From the NCBI GenBank assembly GCA_000996275.1, contig LCEG01000003.1, positions 124,001 to 188,000 of the forward strand: a stretch of 64,000 nucleotides of DNA, in the 5' to 3' direction. Position numbers and translations under genes: made by a program. This DNA is from a candidate division TM6 bacterium GW2011_GWE2_42_60. GTDB lineage: Bacteria > Babelota > Babeliae > Babelales > Babelaceae. Of this stretch, positions 24,244 through 31,808 are shown one piece after another (the first letter of the stretch is position 1; each line of letters opens with the position of its first letter). Under the pieces are notes generated by a model. That model saw only the letters and a program-made list of their open reading frames with translations. It was not told where the DNA came from and made no database searches.

Positions 24244-25557
24244 ATGAACATAAGTTTTATCCCAGATTATCTTTGGAGTTGGCCGCTTCCGCTCTTATTT
24301 TTGATTGCAGGGGTTGCAAGCTCTTTCGCGTTCAGGTTTGTTCAATTCACCCATTTTTTCACCTCATGGCGCCTTATTCTTTTCCCTTCAAAAACTGTAG
24401 AATCTAAAGAGACACTCTCTCCTATTCAAGCGTTTTTAAGCACTCTCAGTGCTGTTATGGGCAATGGAAGTTTGGTTGGAATGGCAACCGCAATGTACGC
24501 AGGCGGTCCTGGCGCAGCATTTTGGCTCCTGATTTTTGGTCTTTTTGCTATGCCTGTTCGTTTTACTGAGGTACTCGCAAGTGCTGTATTTACGGTTAAA
24601 ACAGACCGTGGAGAACGCGGTGGACCGATGATCTATTTAGCCCGAATTCCGGGTGGCTCATGGCTCCCCTACGTCTTCTCTTTTATTTGCCTCTGCTATT
24701 GCTTTGTTGCAGCAAGTCTCATGCAAAGTAACTCTATCACTGGCGGGATCACTGAAGTAACAGGAATTCAGAGCTGGATTGTCGCCCTTGTCATCTTCTT
24801 CTTTCTTATTTATATCATGTTTGGCGGCGCATCCCGTATCATCTCTTTCTCAGAAACGCTTGCACCAGTAAAAGTGATCCTCTTTGTTCTGGCCACCGGT
24901 TCAGTCATCATCTATTTCGCTCCCCAGTTTTTTGTTGCGCTCAAACTCATGATCAAAGGAGCCTTTGCAACCAAAGCATTTATGGGTGGACTCACCGGAC
25001 ATGTTATGTCAAATGCCCTTCGTCTCGGTATTGCCCGCGTTGTTAATGCAAGTGAAACAGGCTTGGGAAGCGCCAGTGTTATGTTTGGAGCAACCGGCGG
25101 GAAAAAACCAGCCGAAAGCAGTGTTATGTCGATGGCCCTTGTTTTCACCATTCAGATGGTCTGCTTTTTCATCATGCTCGCTTTCACCATGGCAGGAACC
25201 TGGAATAGTGGTAAAACCGCAATGCCGCTCGTCATCGCTACCTATTCAACCGTTTTTGGCACTTTAGGAGCCTGGGTTGCTGTTGCACTCGCCGTTCTTT
25301 TTGGGGTTGGCACTCTTGTAGGTTACGCCTTTATTGGACGTGAATGCTGGCTGTTTCTTACCAAAGGTCGCTGGGAATGGGTCTTTCTCGCAATTTATTG
25401 CATCATGGCTCCTATTGGCGCGCTGAGCAATGTTGAATTTGTCTGGAACATGGTCGACCTCGTCGTCGCCGGCCTTACTATTTGCAATCTCTATGGCCTT
25501 CTTTGGTTGATCCCTTCAATGCGAAAGAATTGGAATGAACTTGAAAAAACTCTGTGA
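24244..25557 (+). CDS. AGCS-family sodium:alanine/glycine symporter
   Basis: A 437-residue inner-membrane protein with about ten hydrophobic helices and GGGGA before ATG 24244. Family signatures: SAVMGNGSLVGMATAMYAGGPGAAFWL (compare GTGNIAGVATAIALGGPGAVFW), RGERGGPMIYL, and NALRLGIARVVNASETGLGSASVMFGA. It is expected to import alanine or glycine with sodium. The stop overlaps the murE start by 23 bp. Alanine is a precursor of peptidoglycan stem peptides, so the pairing may be functional. Confidence 0.88.
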   Translation: MNISFIPDYLWSWPLPLLFLIAGVASSFAFRFVQFTHFFTSWRLILFPSKTVESKETLSPIQAFLSTLSAVMGNGSLVGMATAMYAGGPGAAFWLLIFGLFAMPVRFTEVLASAVFTVKTDRGERGGPMIYLARIPGGSWLPYVFSFICLCYCFVAASLMQSNSITGGITEVTGIQSWIVALVIFFFLIYIMFGGASRIISFSETLAPVKVILFVLATGSVIIYFAPQFFVALKLMIKGAFATKAFMGGLTGHVMSNALRLGIARVVNASETGLGSASVMFGATGGKKPAESSVMSMALVFTIQMVCFFIMLAFTMAGTWNSGKTAMPLVIATYSTVFGTLGAWVAVALAVLFGVGTLVGYAFIGRECWLFLTKGRWEWVFLAIYCIMAPIGALSNVEFVWNMVDLVVAGLTICNLYGLLWLIPSMRKNWNELEKTL

Positions 25558-26887
25558 CACCCTTCCCGTCGCTTGTCATACGGATTTTGTGCAGAAAGGC
25601 GGAACGTTTGTTGCCATCAAAGGCATGAATTCTGACGGCGTTACGTTTATTCCGATGGCCCTTGAAAAAGGGGCTACAACAATCGTTGTCCAGCAAAACA
25701 CTGTCTTAACGCCAGAAACAGAAGCGCTTATTAAAAAACATGGCGCAACTCTACTGCGTGTTGAAGATACGCGCCTTGCTCTTGCACAACTCAGTGCCAT
25801 TGCTTTTGGCCATCCGGCGAAAAAACTCAAATTTATTGCTATTACCGGAACCAAAGGAAAAACAACAACCACTTTCTTAGTCGAGCATCTTCTCAAAACT
25901 GCTGGGTACAAAACAGCGCTCTTGAGTACGGTAAAAAATCGCATACAGAGAATAGAGTACGCAACAAAGCTCACCACGCAACAACCAGACTATCTCAATG
26001 CATTTTTTGACCAATGCGTAAAAGCGGGTGTTGAATGGGTGGTAATGGAAGTTGCCGCACAGGCATTTTCGCTTCATCGGGTCCATGGAATTGTGTTTGA
26101 TGCGGGAATATTCACCAATTTCAGCCGTGAGCATGGTGAATTCTATCCTTCACAAGATGACTATTTTACCGCAAAAGAACAGCTTTTACACTGTTTAAAA
26201 CCCGGTGCGCCGCTCGTACTTAATCAAGACGACAACAAGGTCGCTGCACTCGCAGGAAACTATAACCCTTCGCTCTTTTTCACCAGTAGTCATCCCTACA
26301 CGTGTCCTCAATTGGTCGGACGTTTTAATGCCTACAATATTGCAGCCGCAACAACCTGTGTTAAGGCTCTGGGCGTTGCTGAACCCGCAATTGCCGCAGC
26401 GCTTCTCTCTTTCCCTGGTGTTGCAGGCAGATTAGATCGCGTTCAGCTTCCCAATGGCGCTATCGCTTTTATTGATTACGCCCATAACCCTGCTTCGTAC
26501 CAAGCGGTACTTTCTGAACTTCGGCTTTTAACAGGCAATCTTATTGTTGTGTTTGGCGCAGGTGGAGATCGCGACCCCATCAGAAGACCACTCATGGGAG
26601 ATATTGCAAGCACCATTGCTGACCGAATTGTTATCACTTCCGACAATCCGCGTTCTGAAGATCCTTCTGCTATTGCTCAGCAGATTTTGGCCGGGATAAA
26701 ACAAGAAAATGCACACAAAGTCCTCGTAGAACTCGATCGCGAATCTGCAATCCGTAAGGCATATGCGCATTCAAAAGCAGGCTCTATTATTGCGCTTTTG
26801 GGCAAAGGACCTGATGAGTATCAGATCGTCAAAGGGGTTACAACACCGTTTAGTGAACGGAGTATTCTTCTTTCCCTTAAAAAATAG
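25535..26887 (+). CDS. murE: UDP-MurNAc-L-Ala-D-Glu:meso-diaminopimelate ligase
   Basis: A 450-residue Mur ligase. The ATP loop is TGTKGKTTTT at about residues 104-113, followed by TTQQPDYL, VMEVAAQAFSLHRV and NFSREHGEFYPSQDDYF. The C-terminal domain has FIDYAHNPASY, GAGGDRDPIRRPLMG and, near residue 370, DNPRSEDP, the motif linked to meso-DAP specificity. It adds DAP to the peptidoglycan stem in the cytoplasm, which fits a Gram-negative cell plan. Slightly short (family about 480-500) but all motifs are present. Its start lies inside the end of the symporter gene. Confidence 0.93.
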   Translation: MNLKKLCDTLPVACHTDFVQKGGTFVAIKGMNSDGVTFIPMALEKGATTIVVQQNTVLTPETEALIKKHGATLLRVEDTRLALAQLSAIAFGHPAKKLKFIAITGTKGKTTTTFLVEHLLKTAGYKTALLSTVKNRIQRIEYATKLTTQQPDYLNAFFDQCVKAGVEWVVMEVAAQAFSLHRVHGIVFDAGIFTNFSREHGEFYPSQDDYFTAKEQLLHCLKPGAPLVLNQDDNKVAALAGNYNPSLFFTSSHPYTCPQLVGRFNAYNIAAATTCVKALGVAEPAIAAALLSFPGVAGRLDRVQLPNGAIAFIDYAHNPASYQAVLSELRLLTGNLIVVFGAGGDRDPIRRPLMGDIASTIADRIVITSDNPRSEDPSAIAQQILAGIKQENAHKVLVELDRESAIRKAYAHSKAGSIIALLGKGPDEYQIVKGVTTPFSERSILLSLKK

Positions 26888-26896
26888 GGTCTCACT

Positions 26897-27007
26897 CCGC
26901 TCACACTGAATGTTTTGCCAAAGGCAAAACATGTCGCCGTAGGCGGCACAATGTATCTCGCAGAGATAGTTTACCCTGAGCCTGTCGAAGGGAATGTGTA
27001 AGAGCGG
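26897..27007. repeat. long repeat copy with three hairpins
   Basis: Runs CCGCTCACACTGAA to TAAGAGCGG between murE and the NUDIX gene. Hairpins: GTTTTGCC-AAA-GGCAAAAC (26912-26930), GTCGCC-GTA-GGCGGC (26933-26947) and TATCTC-GCA-GAGATA (26954-26968). CCCTGAGCCTGTCGAAGGG follows. Confidence 0.85.
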
Positions 27008-27044
27008 CACAATCATAACCATTTTACAACAGAAAGGCTCTCCC

Positions 27045-27656
27045 ATGCAAAAACAAGAAATCAAACAACACGTACACCACGACGAATCCGTTCTCGTCGT
27101 ACCCCGCACATCTCTATTTCCTCATGGTGCGTGGCAAGGGTTGCAGCGTGTTGACGAAGCGAGCATCACGCAGCTTATTCTTGAAAAAAGAACCTTTCTC
27201 CCCCGCAGTATTGCAGAGCATGACCCTGCGTTCAAACAGATTATTCCCTATCTCGTTTTTCGGTATCAAAATCAGTATTTTCTTATGCAGCGAAGAGAAA
27301 CCGCCAGCGAAGCGCGTCTTAAAAATTGTTTTTCTTTTGGGATTGGTGGGCATATTCGAGCCGAAGATATGCAAACAGCATCTATTGCAGACTGGGCTCA
27401 ACGAGAATTTCGGGAAGAAATTGAATATGAGGGAACCATCACTCTTTCTCTTTTAGGCGTTCTTAATGATGACTCAAATGAGGTGGGGAAGGTGCATGCT
27501 GGATTTGTCTACCTTCTTGAAGGAGATTCGTCCACTATTGCGGTAAAAGAAGAGTTAAAGTGCGGGTCGCTTTATACGCTTGCAGAGTGCGCGGAGCATT
27601 ATCCCCACATGGAAAGTTGGTCGCAACTTGTCTTCGATTATCTCAAAGCGCTTTAA
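27045..27656 (+). CDS. NUDIX hydrolase-family predicted phosphoesterase
   Basis: A 203-residue protein from ATG 27045, preceded by AAAGG. The N-terminal part (VLVVPRTSLFPHG) and the core FSFGIGGHIRAEDM...WAQREFREEIEYEG show a NUDIX box with the REFxEEI helix. The Gly-to-REx spacing is longer than the textbook pattern, as in the COG4112-type NUDIX group. GFVYLLEGD and a C-terminal WSQLVFDYL helix follow. Substrate unknown; such enzymes usually hydrolyse nucleoside diphosphate derivatives. The coding end TCAAAGCGCTTTAAGA is repeated at 29380. Confidence 0.78.
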   Translation: MQKQEIKQHVHHDESVLVVPRTSLFPHGAWQGLQRVDEASITQLILEKRTFLPRSIAEHDPAFKQIIPYLVFRYQNQYFLMQRRETASEARLKNCFSFGIGGHIRAEDMQTASIADWAQREFREEIEYEGTITLSLLGVLNDDSNEVGKVHAGFVYLLEGDSSTIAVKEELKCGSLYTLAECAEHYPHMESWSQLVFDYLKAL

Positions 27657-27658
27657 GA
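27642..27658 (+). repeat. 17-bp direct repeat, left copy
   Basis: CTCAAAGCGCTTTAAGA spans the last codons of the NUDIX gene. An identical copy in the same orientation lies at 29380-29396, beyond the intervening exported-protein gene. Confidence 0.6.
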
Positions 27659-27687
27659 GTTTGTTAAAAACTCTTGTTATTTTTTTT
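27655..27687 (+). terminator. rho-independent terminator
   Basis: AAGAGTTT (27655-27662), a five-base loop and AAACTCTT (27668-27675) are followed by a T-rich run (27677-27687). The stem starts within the NUDIX stop codon and the T-run overlaps the end of the convergent gene. Confidence 0.7.
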
Positions 27688-29224
27688 GCGGTGATGTGAG
27701 CCTGAGTTCTGATACTGGTTTTTGTATAAAATCTTCGTGATAAAAGGCGCTATTATTTTTTGTCATGTCATAGACCAATGGAGCCCAGGAGGGTTTATTT
27801 GACCTGTTGTCTCCATCTCCCATCAGATATGAGACGTGTGGATAATATATTTCGTCAACAGCGACATTATAACGAGGGAGCACGCGCTCAAAATCTTTTT
27901 TTGATCCCGTATAACGAACACTCTTACACAGAAAATCAACCACCGCTTGAGCATGTTCTTTTCCCCACATTGGGTAAAAAACAAAGACAGGAATAATATC
28001 GGAAATATCAATAGCATGAGAAAAGCTTGTTGAAAATTTAAAATATGCTATATGTTTTAAAAACTCGGGATTTTTCAATAAAACTAAAATATCTTGAAAC
28101 ATAATCTCTGCTTCCTCCAGATCTGCCTGCATCCAGACCTTGTTTTTTGATTTTCCTGCTGTATTGAGTTTCGGCATAACATGGATTTTATAAGAACCGC
28201 TTAATACGTCTTTCCCCGTTAGTTGTAACGGATTTTCGACCTCAGGATGATCTTTTTTTACTAGATCTATAAAATATTGATTAAGATCCAGCTTCTTTAC
28301 GCGGAGGCTCATTAAGTATCGTTCCATATGCTCACAAGCCTTCTGAGAAGCAACTGTTTTTTGATAATCTTTAGGAAGATAAAAACGGTAGTCCCCCATA
28401 ATTACCCCATAGTAAGAATGTAGAAAATTAGTTTTTACTGTATCCAAAAATATCTGATGAAATAAGGCTTTGCTCTTAGGATTTTTTTTATCAAGAGAAT
28501 GTAGGACAATTTTTTTAGAACTAAGCCCGGTGAATTGTATCAATTTATCCGAAAATTTGATTATTTTTTCATGATGTTGCATCCACTCATCTCCGTTAGT
28601 TTCAGCGGAAATGGTTTGTTCTTCTGTAACAATCTCTTTAAAAAAGTCATGCGCCAGATTCTCAGCTTCTTTCTTAACATTTTCGTCAACAATAAATTCT
28701 TTGAGTTCTTTCTCAACAACCTTTTCTTCTTTTTCTTCCGGCTGAACTACTTTTGTCTTCACTGGCTCATTTATTTTATCAAGCACTGTAGCTAATTCTT
28801 CCATCTCATGAGGCGTGATAGTAAAAATAGTTGAAAGCCCACAAAAAAGCATAACCTTATTTACCCAAAACTTTGCCGTCATTATCCTTTTTTTGTAGAA
28901 GGGCATCTGCTCTTTTTTAATCTCTCCTGTTTTATCACCAGAGCAACTAAAAAGTCCAGAATAATAACCCGTTATCAAAAAAGTTGTCAGTCCAAGTGCT
29001 CCAAGCGTCAAAACAGGATGTTTGCGCACAAAACATTCTGATGTATCAAGAGACCATCTAACAAGAGTTGTAAAACTTGATTGAAGAGCCTGAGATTGTT
29101 TTGTAACAGAAGAAGACCGTGAACTCACATTTTTAAGATAGTTCATTGAACAAAGCTCTGCGGGTGCAAGACTCAATGCAACAAACATGCCGATTGCGGC
29201 TATTTTTATATTATTTTTAAACAC
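27677..29224 (-). CDS. exported protein with N-terminal module shared with the 16527 gene
   Basis: A 515-residue protein starting at GTG 29224 (MFKNNIKIAAIG) with GGAGAAG upstream and a strong promoter. Signal peptide to about residue 26, then VRKHPVLTL at 66-74, a transmembrane helix, YYSGLFS at 87-93 and a second hydrophobic segment near 120-135; these parallel the start of the 16527 ankyrin protein (MFKN, VRKHP, YSGL). Residues 140-210 are acidic and Lys-rich. The C-terminal 300 residues carry no ankyrin repeats; SYKIHVMPK near 344 and a C-terminal GDGDNRSNKPS faintly resemble HopA1/phosphothreonine-lyase-type effector domains, which I cannot confirm. Flanked by 17-bp direct repeats. Confidence 0.65.
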   Translation of the reverse strand: MFKNNIKIAAIGMFVALSLAPAELCSMNYLKNVSSRSSSVTKQSQALQSSFTTLVRWSLDTSECFVRKHPVLTLGALGLTTFLITGYYSGLFSCSGDKTGEIKKEQMPFYKKRIMTAKFWVNKVMLFCGLSTIFTITPHEMEELATVLDKINEPVKTKVVQPEEKEEKVVEKELKEFIVDENVKKEAENLAHDFFKEIVTEEQTISAETNGDEWMQHHEKIIKFSDKLIQFTGLSSKKIVLHSLDKKNPKSKALFHQIFLDTVKTNFLHSYYGVIMGDYRFYLPKDYQKTVASQKACEHMERYLMSLRVKKLDLNQYFIDLVKKDHPEVENPLQLTGKDVLSGSYKIHVMPKLNTAGKSKNKVWMQADLEEAEIMFQDILVLLKNPEFLKHIAYFKFSTSFSHAIDISDIIPVFVFYPMWGKEHAQAVVDFLCKSVRYTGSKKDFERVLPRYNVAVDEIYYPHVSYLMGDGDNRSNKPSWAPLVYDMTKNNSAFYHEDFIQKPVSELRLTSPQKK

Positions 29225-29273
29225 TATTACTTCTCCATAATTCTTTGTTGATTTATAAATTGAATTATTTTAA

Positions 29274-29301
29274 AGTATACACCCGATACGATTTTCGTCA
29301 A
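29274..29301 (-). promoter_or_regulatory. strong sigma70-type promoter
   Basis: On the minus strand TTGACG (29301-29296), a 16-bp spacer and TATACT (29279-29274), 50 bp upstream of the GTG at 29224. Confidence 0.65.
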
Positions 29302-29379
29302 TTGACCAATAGAGTGCTCGCCTCGCCAGCTCAACGGAAGTTTTAGAAAGAAGTTGAATATGATAGAAACTTTCAGCGG

Positions 29380-29396
29380 CTCAAAGCGCTTTAAGA
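29380..29396 (+). repeat. 17-bp direct repeat, right copy
   Basis: CTCAAAGCGCTTTAAGA, identical to 27642-27658. On the minus strand it supplies the premature stop of the truncated HEPN gene. Confidence 0.6.
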
Positions 29397-29530
29397 ATCA
29401 GTAAACAAAGATATCTGGTTTGTATCGGGTTTTGAAAAGCTGCGGATGCATCTAGATCAATACGTGCTAGATGCTTGGCTGCAAGAAGATCTTCTGTTGC
29501 TATTGTTAACCAACGTTCAGTCTCGTGCAT
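29381..29530 (-). pseudogene. truncated HEPN-domain toxin
   Basis: From ATG 29530, overlapping the MNT gene by 14 bp, the minus strand encodes only 49 residues: METx-type start MHETERWLTIATEDLLAAKHLA, then ...QTRYLCLLILKAL and a stop. The beginning is a typical HEPN first helix (WL-IA-EDL-AAK). A normal HEPN partner is about 120-140 residues with an RxxxxH motif, which is absent, and no continuation is visible in the other frames. The break falls in the 17-bp sequence shared with the end of the NUDIX gene. Probably an inactive remnant of an MNT-HEPN toxin-antitoxin pair. Confidence 0.65.
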
Positions 29531-29837
29531 AAAGCACCTCTCCCTGTTGCTGGATTTTAAAACAGAGGGAAGAGGGGTGCTCGGCCGAATCAGAAAATTC
29601 TTTTTTTGTTAAAACCAAAAGATCCTTGGAAATATTAAGCCCAAAAAGCGCACGGTGCCCAGACATAGACCGTTTAAAACTCTTCTCTTCAGAACTATCA
29701 ACAATAACCAAAAGATCCAGATCGCTATCTTCACTCGGAGAGCCCCAAGCATACGATCCAAACAGATAAATCTTCAACGGATCATAGGTTTTGACGAGTC
29801 TATTCTTAACCTCGTCTATAACTTCTCGTTCAATCAC
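29517..29837 (-). CDS. MNT-type nucleotidyltransferase (antitoxin-like)
   Basis: A 106-residue minimal nucleotidyltransferase. The polymerase-beta signature is complete: IYLFGSYAWGSPSEDSDLDLLV (GS followed by DxD). Known MNT proteins neutralise HEPN RNases, in several systems by adding nucleotides to the toxin. Here the partner just downstream is truncated, so the gene may be an orphan antitoxin. An upstream start is unlikely because MIEREVIDEVKNR is a usual beginning. Confidence 0.85.
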   Translation of the reverse strand: MIEREVIDEVKNRLVKTYDPLKIYLFGSYAWGSPSEDSDLDLLVIVDSSEEKSFKRSMSGHRALFGLNISKDLLVLTKKEFSDSAEHPSSLCFKIQQQGEVLYARD

Positions 29838-30027
29838 GATTAAACCCCTTTACGCTTTTTCACTCAGACCAATTTAGTGTATCTCAAAAAATAAACAGCG
29901 AACAGAAGATACTTCAGGGCACACAGGCAGCGCAACCAATTCGCCCTTTTTTTGGTTTCTAATTAAATTTCAGCCTTCGGGCTTAAGCGAACCACAAAAC
30001 GCATCTCCATGGAAATTTGGAGCTCTT

Positions 30028-30055
30028 TTGAAAACCGCGCTATTATTTTTATAAT
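30028..30055 (+). promoter_or_regulatory. sigma70-type promoter
   Basis: TTGAAA (30028-30033), a 16-bp spacer and TATAAT (30050-30055), about 98 bp upstream of the next ATG. The rest of the 315-bp gap (29838-30152) holds a short AGCC-TTCG-GGCT hairpin at about 29972 and nothing else I recognise. Confidence 0.55.
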
Positions 30056-30152
30056 TGAATTTATTTACTTTCGCTTGGTACGCAGCATAGACTAAGAAGT
30101 GTAAAGAAATGAGGGGAGCAATACTGAGCTCTTTTTAAAAATGGAGAAGTAG

Positions 30153-30716
30153 ATGAAAAAAGCGTTACTCAAAATATTTGGTTCAATGGCGGTTATCATT
30201 GTAAGCCTTGTCTCACTTGCATCGACTATGATTCCTCCTACGGCACCGCTCTTTAGTACTTTTACGATCATTCAAAGAAGGCTAGAAGAACTCAAAAAAG
30301 CAGATCCTTCCACCAAACAACAGATAAAAAATGAAATTGACTTGCTCTTGGGTAATGAATTGCAACGAGACCCAAATATTCTGACCGCTATCGGTCCTCA
30401 TGGGCTTACCCCTGCTCACTACCTGCTTCTGCAATACCTTATGTTCACACGAGGGCTTCACTTTCAGGGCATTGACTTATGGAATGGTCAAAGCGAAACC
30501 TACAAGGAGCTATTTGAGTATGCCTTTTCCAAGCTCTTAACACCCAAAGCTGTTGTCGTACAAGAAACAGGGCAAAATGGCCTAGATATGTCTTATCTCA
30601 AAAGCAGTGGCATCACAAAAAAACCAATGACTGCAACCGAGTTACGAGACTCATTTATGCTTTCTGGAACAAAACCTGTTCCAACACAAATTGCTCTCCC
30701 TCTGGTAAAGGGCTAA
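30153..30716 (+). CDS. exported protein with one ankyrin-like segment
   Basis: A 187-residue protein with GGAGAAG before ATG 30153. Residues 1-25 form a signal peptide (SMAVIIVSLVSLASTM). Residues 35-95 are helical, and GPHGLTPAHYLLLQYLMF is ankyrin-like but stands alone. The C-terminal half has no known motif. A strong terminator follows. Function unknown. Confidence 0.6.
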   Translation: MKKALLKIFGSMAVIIVSLVSLASTMIPPTAPLFSTFTIIQRRLEELKKADPSTKQQIKNEIDLLLGNELQRDPNILTAIGPHGLTPAHYLLLQYLMFTRGLHFQGIDLWNGQSETYKELFEYAFSKLLTPKAVVVQETGQNGLDMSYLKSSGITKKPMTATELRDSFMLSGTKPVPTQIALPLVKG

Positions 30717-30732
30717 AAATTAAACTACCGAC

Positions 30733-30781
30733 CGAGAGGGCGAGTCTAAGAATTATTTTTTAGACTCGCCCTCTCGACTTT
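30733..30781 (+). terminator. strong rho-independent terminator
   Basis: A perfect 17-bp stem: CGAGAGGGCGAGTCTAA (30733-30749) and TTAGACTCGCCCTCTCG (30760-30776), loop of ten bases, then ACTTTTCTTT. It lies between the exported-protein gene and the convergent adenylate kinase gene. Confidence 0.9.
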
Positions 30782-30789
30782 TCTTTGCA

Positions 30790-30834
30790 GGTAATGGAGG
30801 TAATGGAGGTAATGGAGGTTATGGAGGTTATGCG
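30790..30834. repeat. 9-bp tandem repeat at the 3' end of adk
   Basis: Five units: GGTAATGGA three times, then GGTTATGGA and GGTTATGCG. It overlaps the adk stop and runs downstream of it, between that stop and the terminator. Slipped-strand copy-number changes are likely but harmless unless they affect the 3' end. Confidence 0.85.
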
Positions 30835-31616
30835 GGAATTACTGCAGTCTTAAACGCTGCAAATACCTGGTCCATTGGCTGTGCCGCCGAAATTTCGGTT
30901 ATTTCAACACCCTGCGATTTGAAGAAAGCGAGTATCTCCGCCTCAGTTTTCATATAATCAGTGTACCGCTTTCTCACGACTTCTTCTGTGTCATCTTTGC
31001 GTTTAATCAGCTTGCCACCGCACACATCGCAAATTCCTGCAACTTTTGGCGGCAGCGATTTGAGTGAGTAGACCTTTTGGCAGACTTTATTGCTGCAAAC
31101 AACGCGGTAAGCAATGCGATCAACAACTTCTTTTTCAGAGACCGTAAAGCGAACAACGCGTAGATGATAAGCCGCATTCTTTGGGTCCTTAAGCATAGCA
31201 ATCAATGCTTGCGCTTGGCCAATCGTACGGGGATACCCATCGAGAATAATCGGTTGTGTACCAGTTGCCTGTTGTATCAGCCAATCCTGCACCATGTCAT
31301 TGATGAGGGTATCGGGAACAAGTTCCCCTTTTTCCATAATTGGTTTTGCTTTTTTGCCAAGATCAGTCTCTTGACCTACATTCTGCCGCAACACATCGCC
31401 GGTCGAAACAGTAATAAACCCAAGAATATCTTTAGCTTTATTTGCAACAGTACCCTTTCCGCACGCAGCGGGACCTGCCAAAACAACCAGCTCTCGCTGA
31501 GCACTCTTATTTTCATTTTTTGGCGCATCAGCCACTTTTTTAGAAGAACAGCCACTCAAGAAGGCAATAACTACCAAACTCAAGGCGCTTCTTTTTAACA
31601 TAACAACACTGTCCAT
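30828..31616 (-). CDS. adk: adenylate kinase with lipoprotein signal peptide
   Basis: A 262-residue protein from ATG 31616 (AAAGGG upstream); ATG 31601 is a good alternative. Residues 1-23 form a lipoprotein signal: MLKRSALSLVVIAFLSGC, with LSGC as lipobox and Cys23 as lipidation site, then a short Ser/Lys/Asn linker. From residue 42 a complete adenylate kinase follows: P-loop GPAACGKGT, STGDVLRQ, the NMP-binding region, LDGYPRT, and a zinc-binding LID with CSNKVC...CDVC and RKDDTEEVVRKRY. The reaction is 2 ADP = ATP + AMP. The kinase core is of normal length, so the signal is an addition. This predicts an enzyme anchored on the periplasmic or outer face; no cytoplasmic adk is present in the window. 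Confidence 0.85.
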   Translation of the reverse strand: MDSVVMLKRSALSLVVIAFLSGCSSKKVADAPKNENKSAQRELVVLAGPAACGKGTVANKAKDILGFITVSTGDVLRQNVGQETDLGKKAKPIMEKGELVPDTLINDMVQDWLIQQATGTQPIILDGYPRTIGQAQALIAMLKDPKNAAYHLRVVRFTVSEKEVVDRIAYRVVCSNKVCQKVYSLKSLPPKVAGICDVCGGKLIKRKDDTEEVVRKRYTDYMKTEAEILAFFKSQGVEITEISAAQPMDQVFAAFKTAVIPA

Positions 31617-31728
31617 AAAACCCTTTCTCGTTTTACCCGTAGCTTGAAAAATCGAATAACACAATCCTGTTATTTCAGTTTAACAGACTTTTTTACATAT
31701 CCCTAGACTGCGCAAGACATGCACGGCC

Positions 31729-31756
31729 TTGCAAAACAATAAAATTCTATTAGAAT
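31729..31756 (+). promoter_or_regulatory. sigma70-type promoter with TTGCAA -35
   Basis: TTGCAA (31729-31734), 16-bp spacer, TAGAAT (31751-31756), about 50 bp before the start at 31809. Confidence 0.5.
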
Positions 31757-31808
31757 GAGAATGTTGAAAAAAGTTGTTTATTCAAAACAAAATAGAGGTT
31801 ATATAAAC

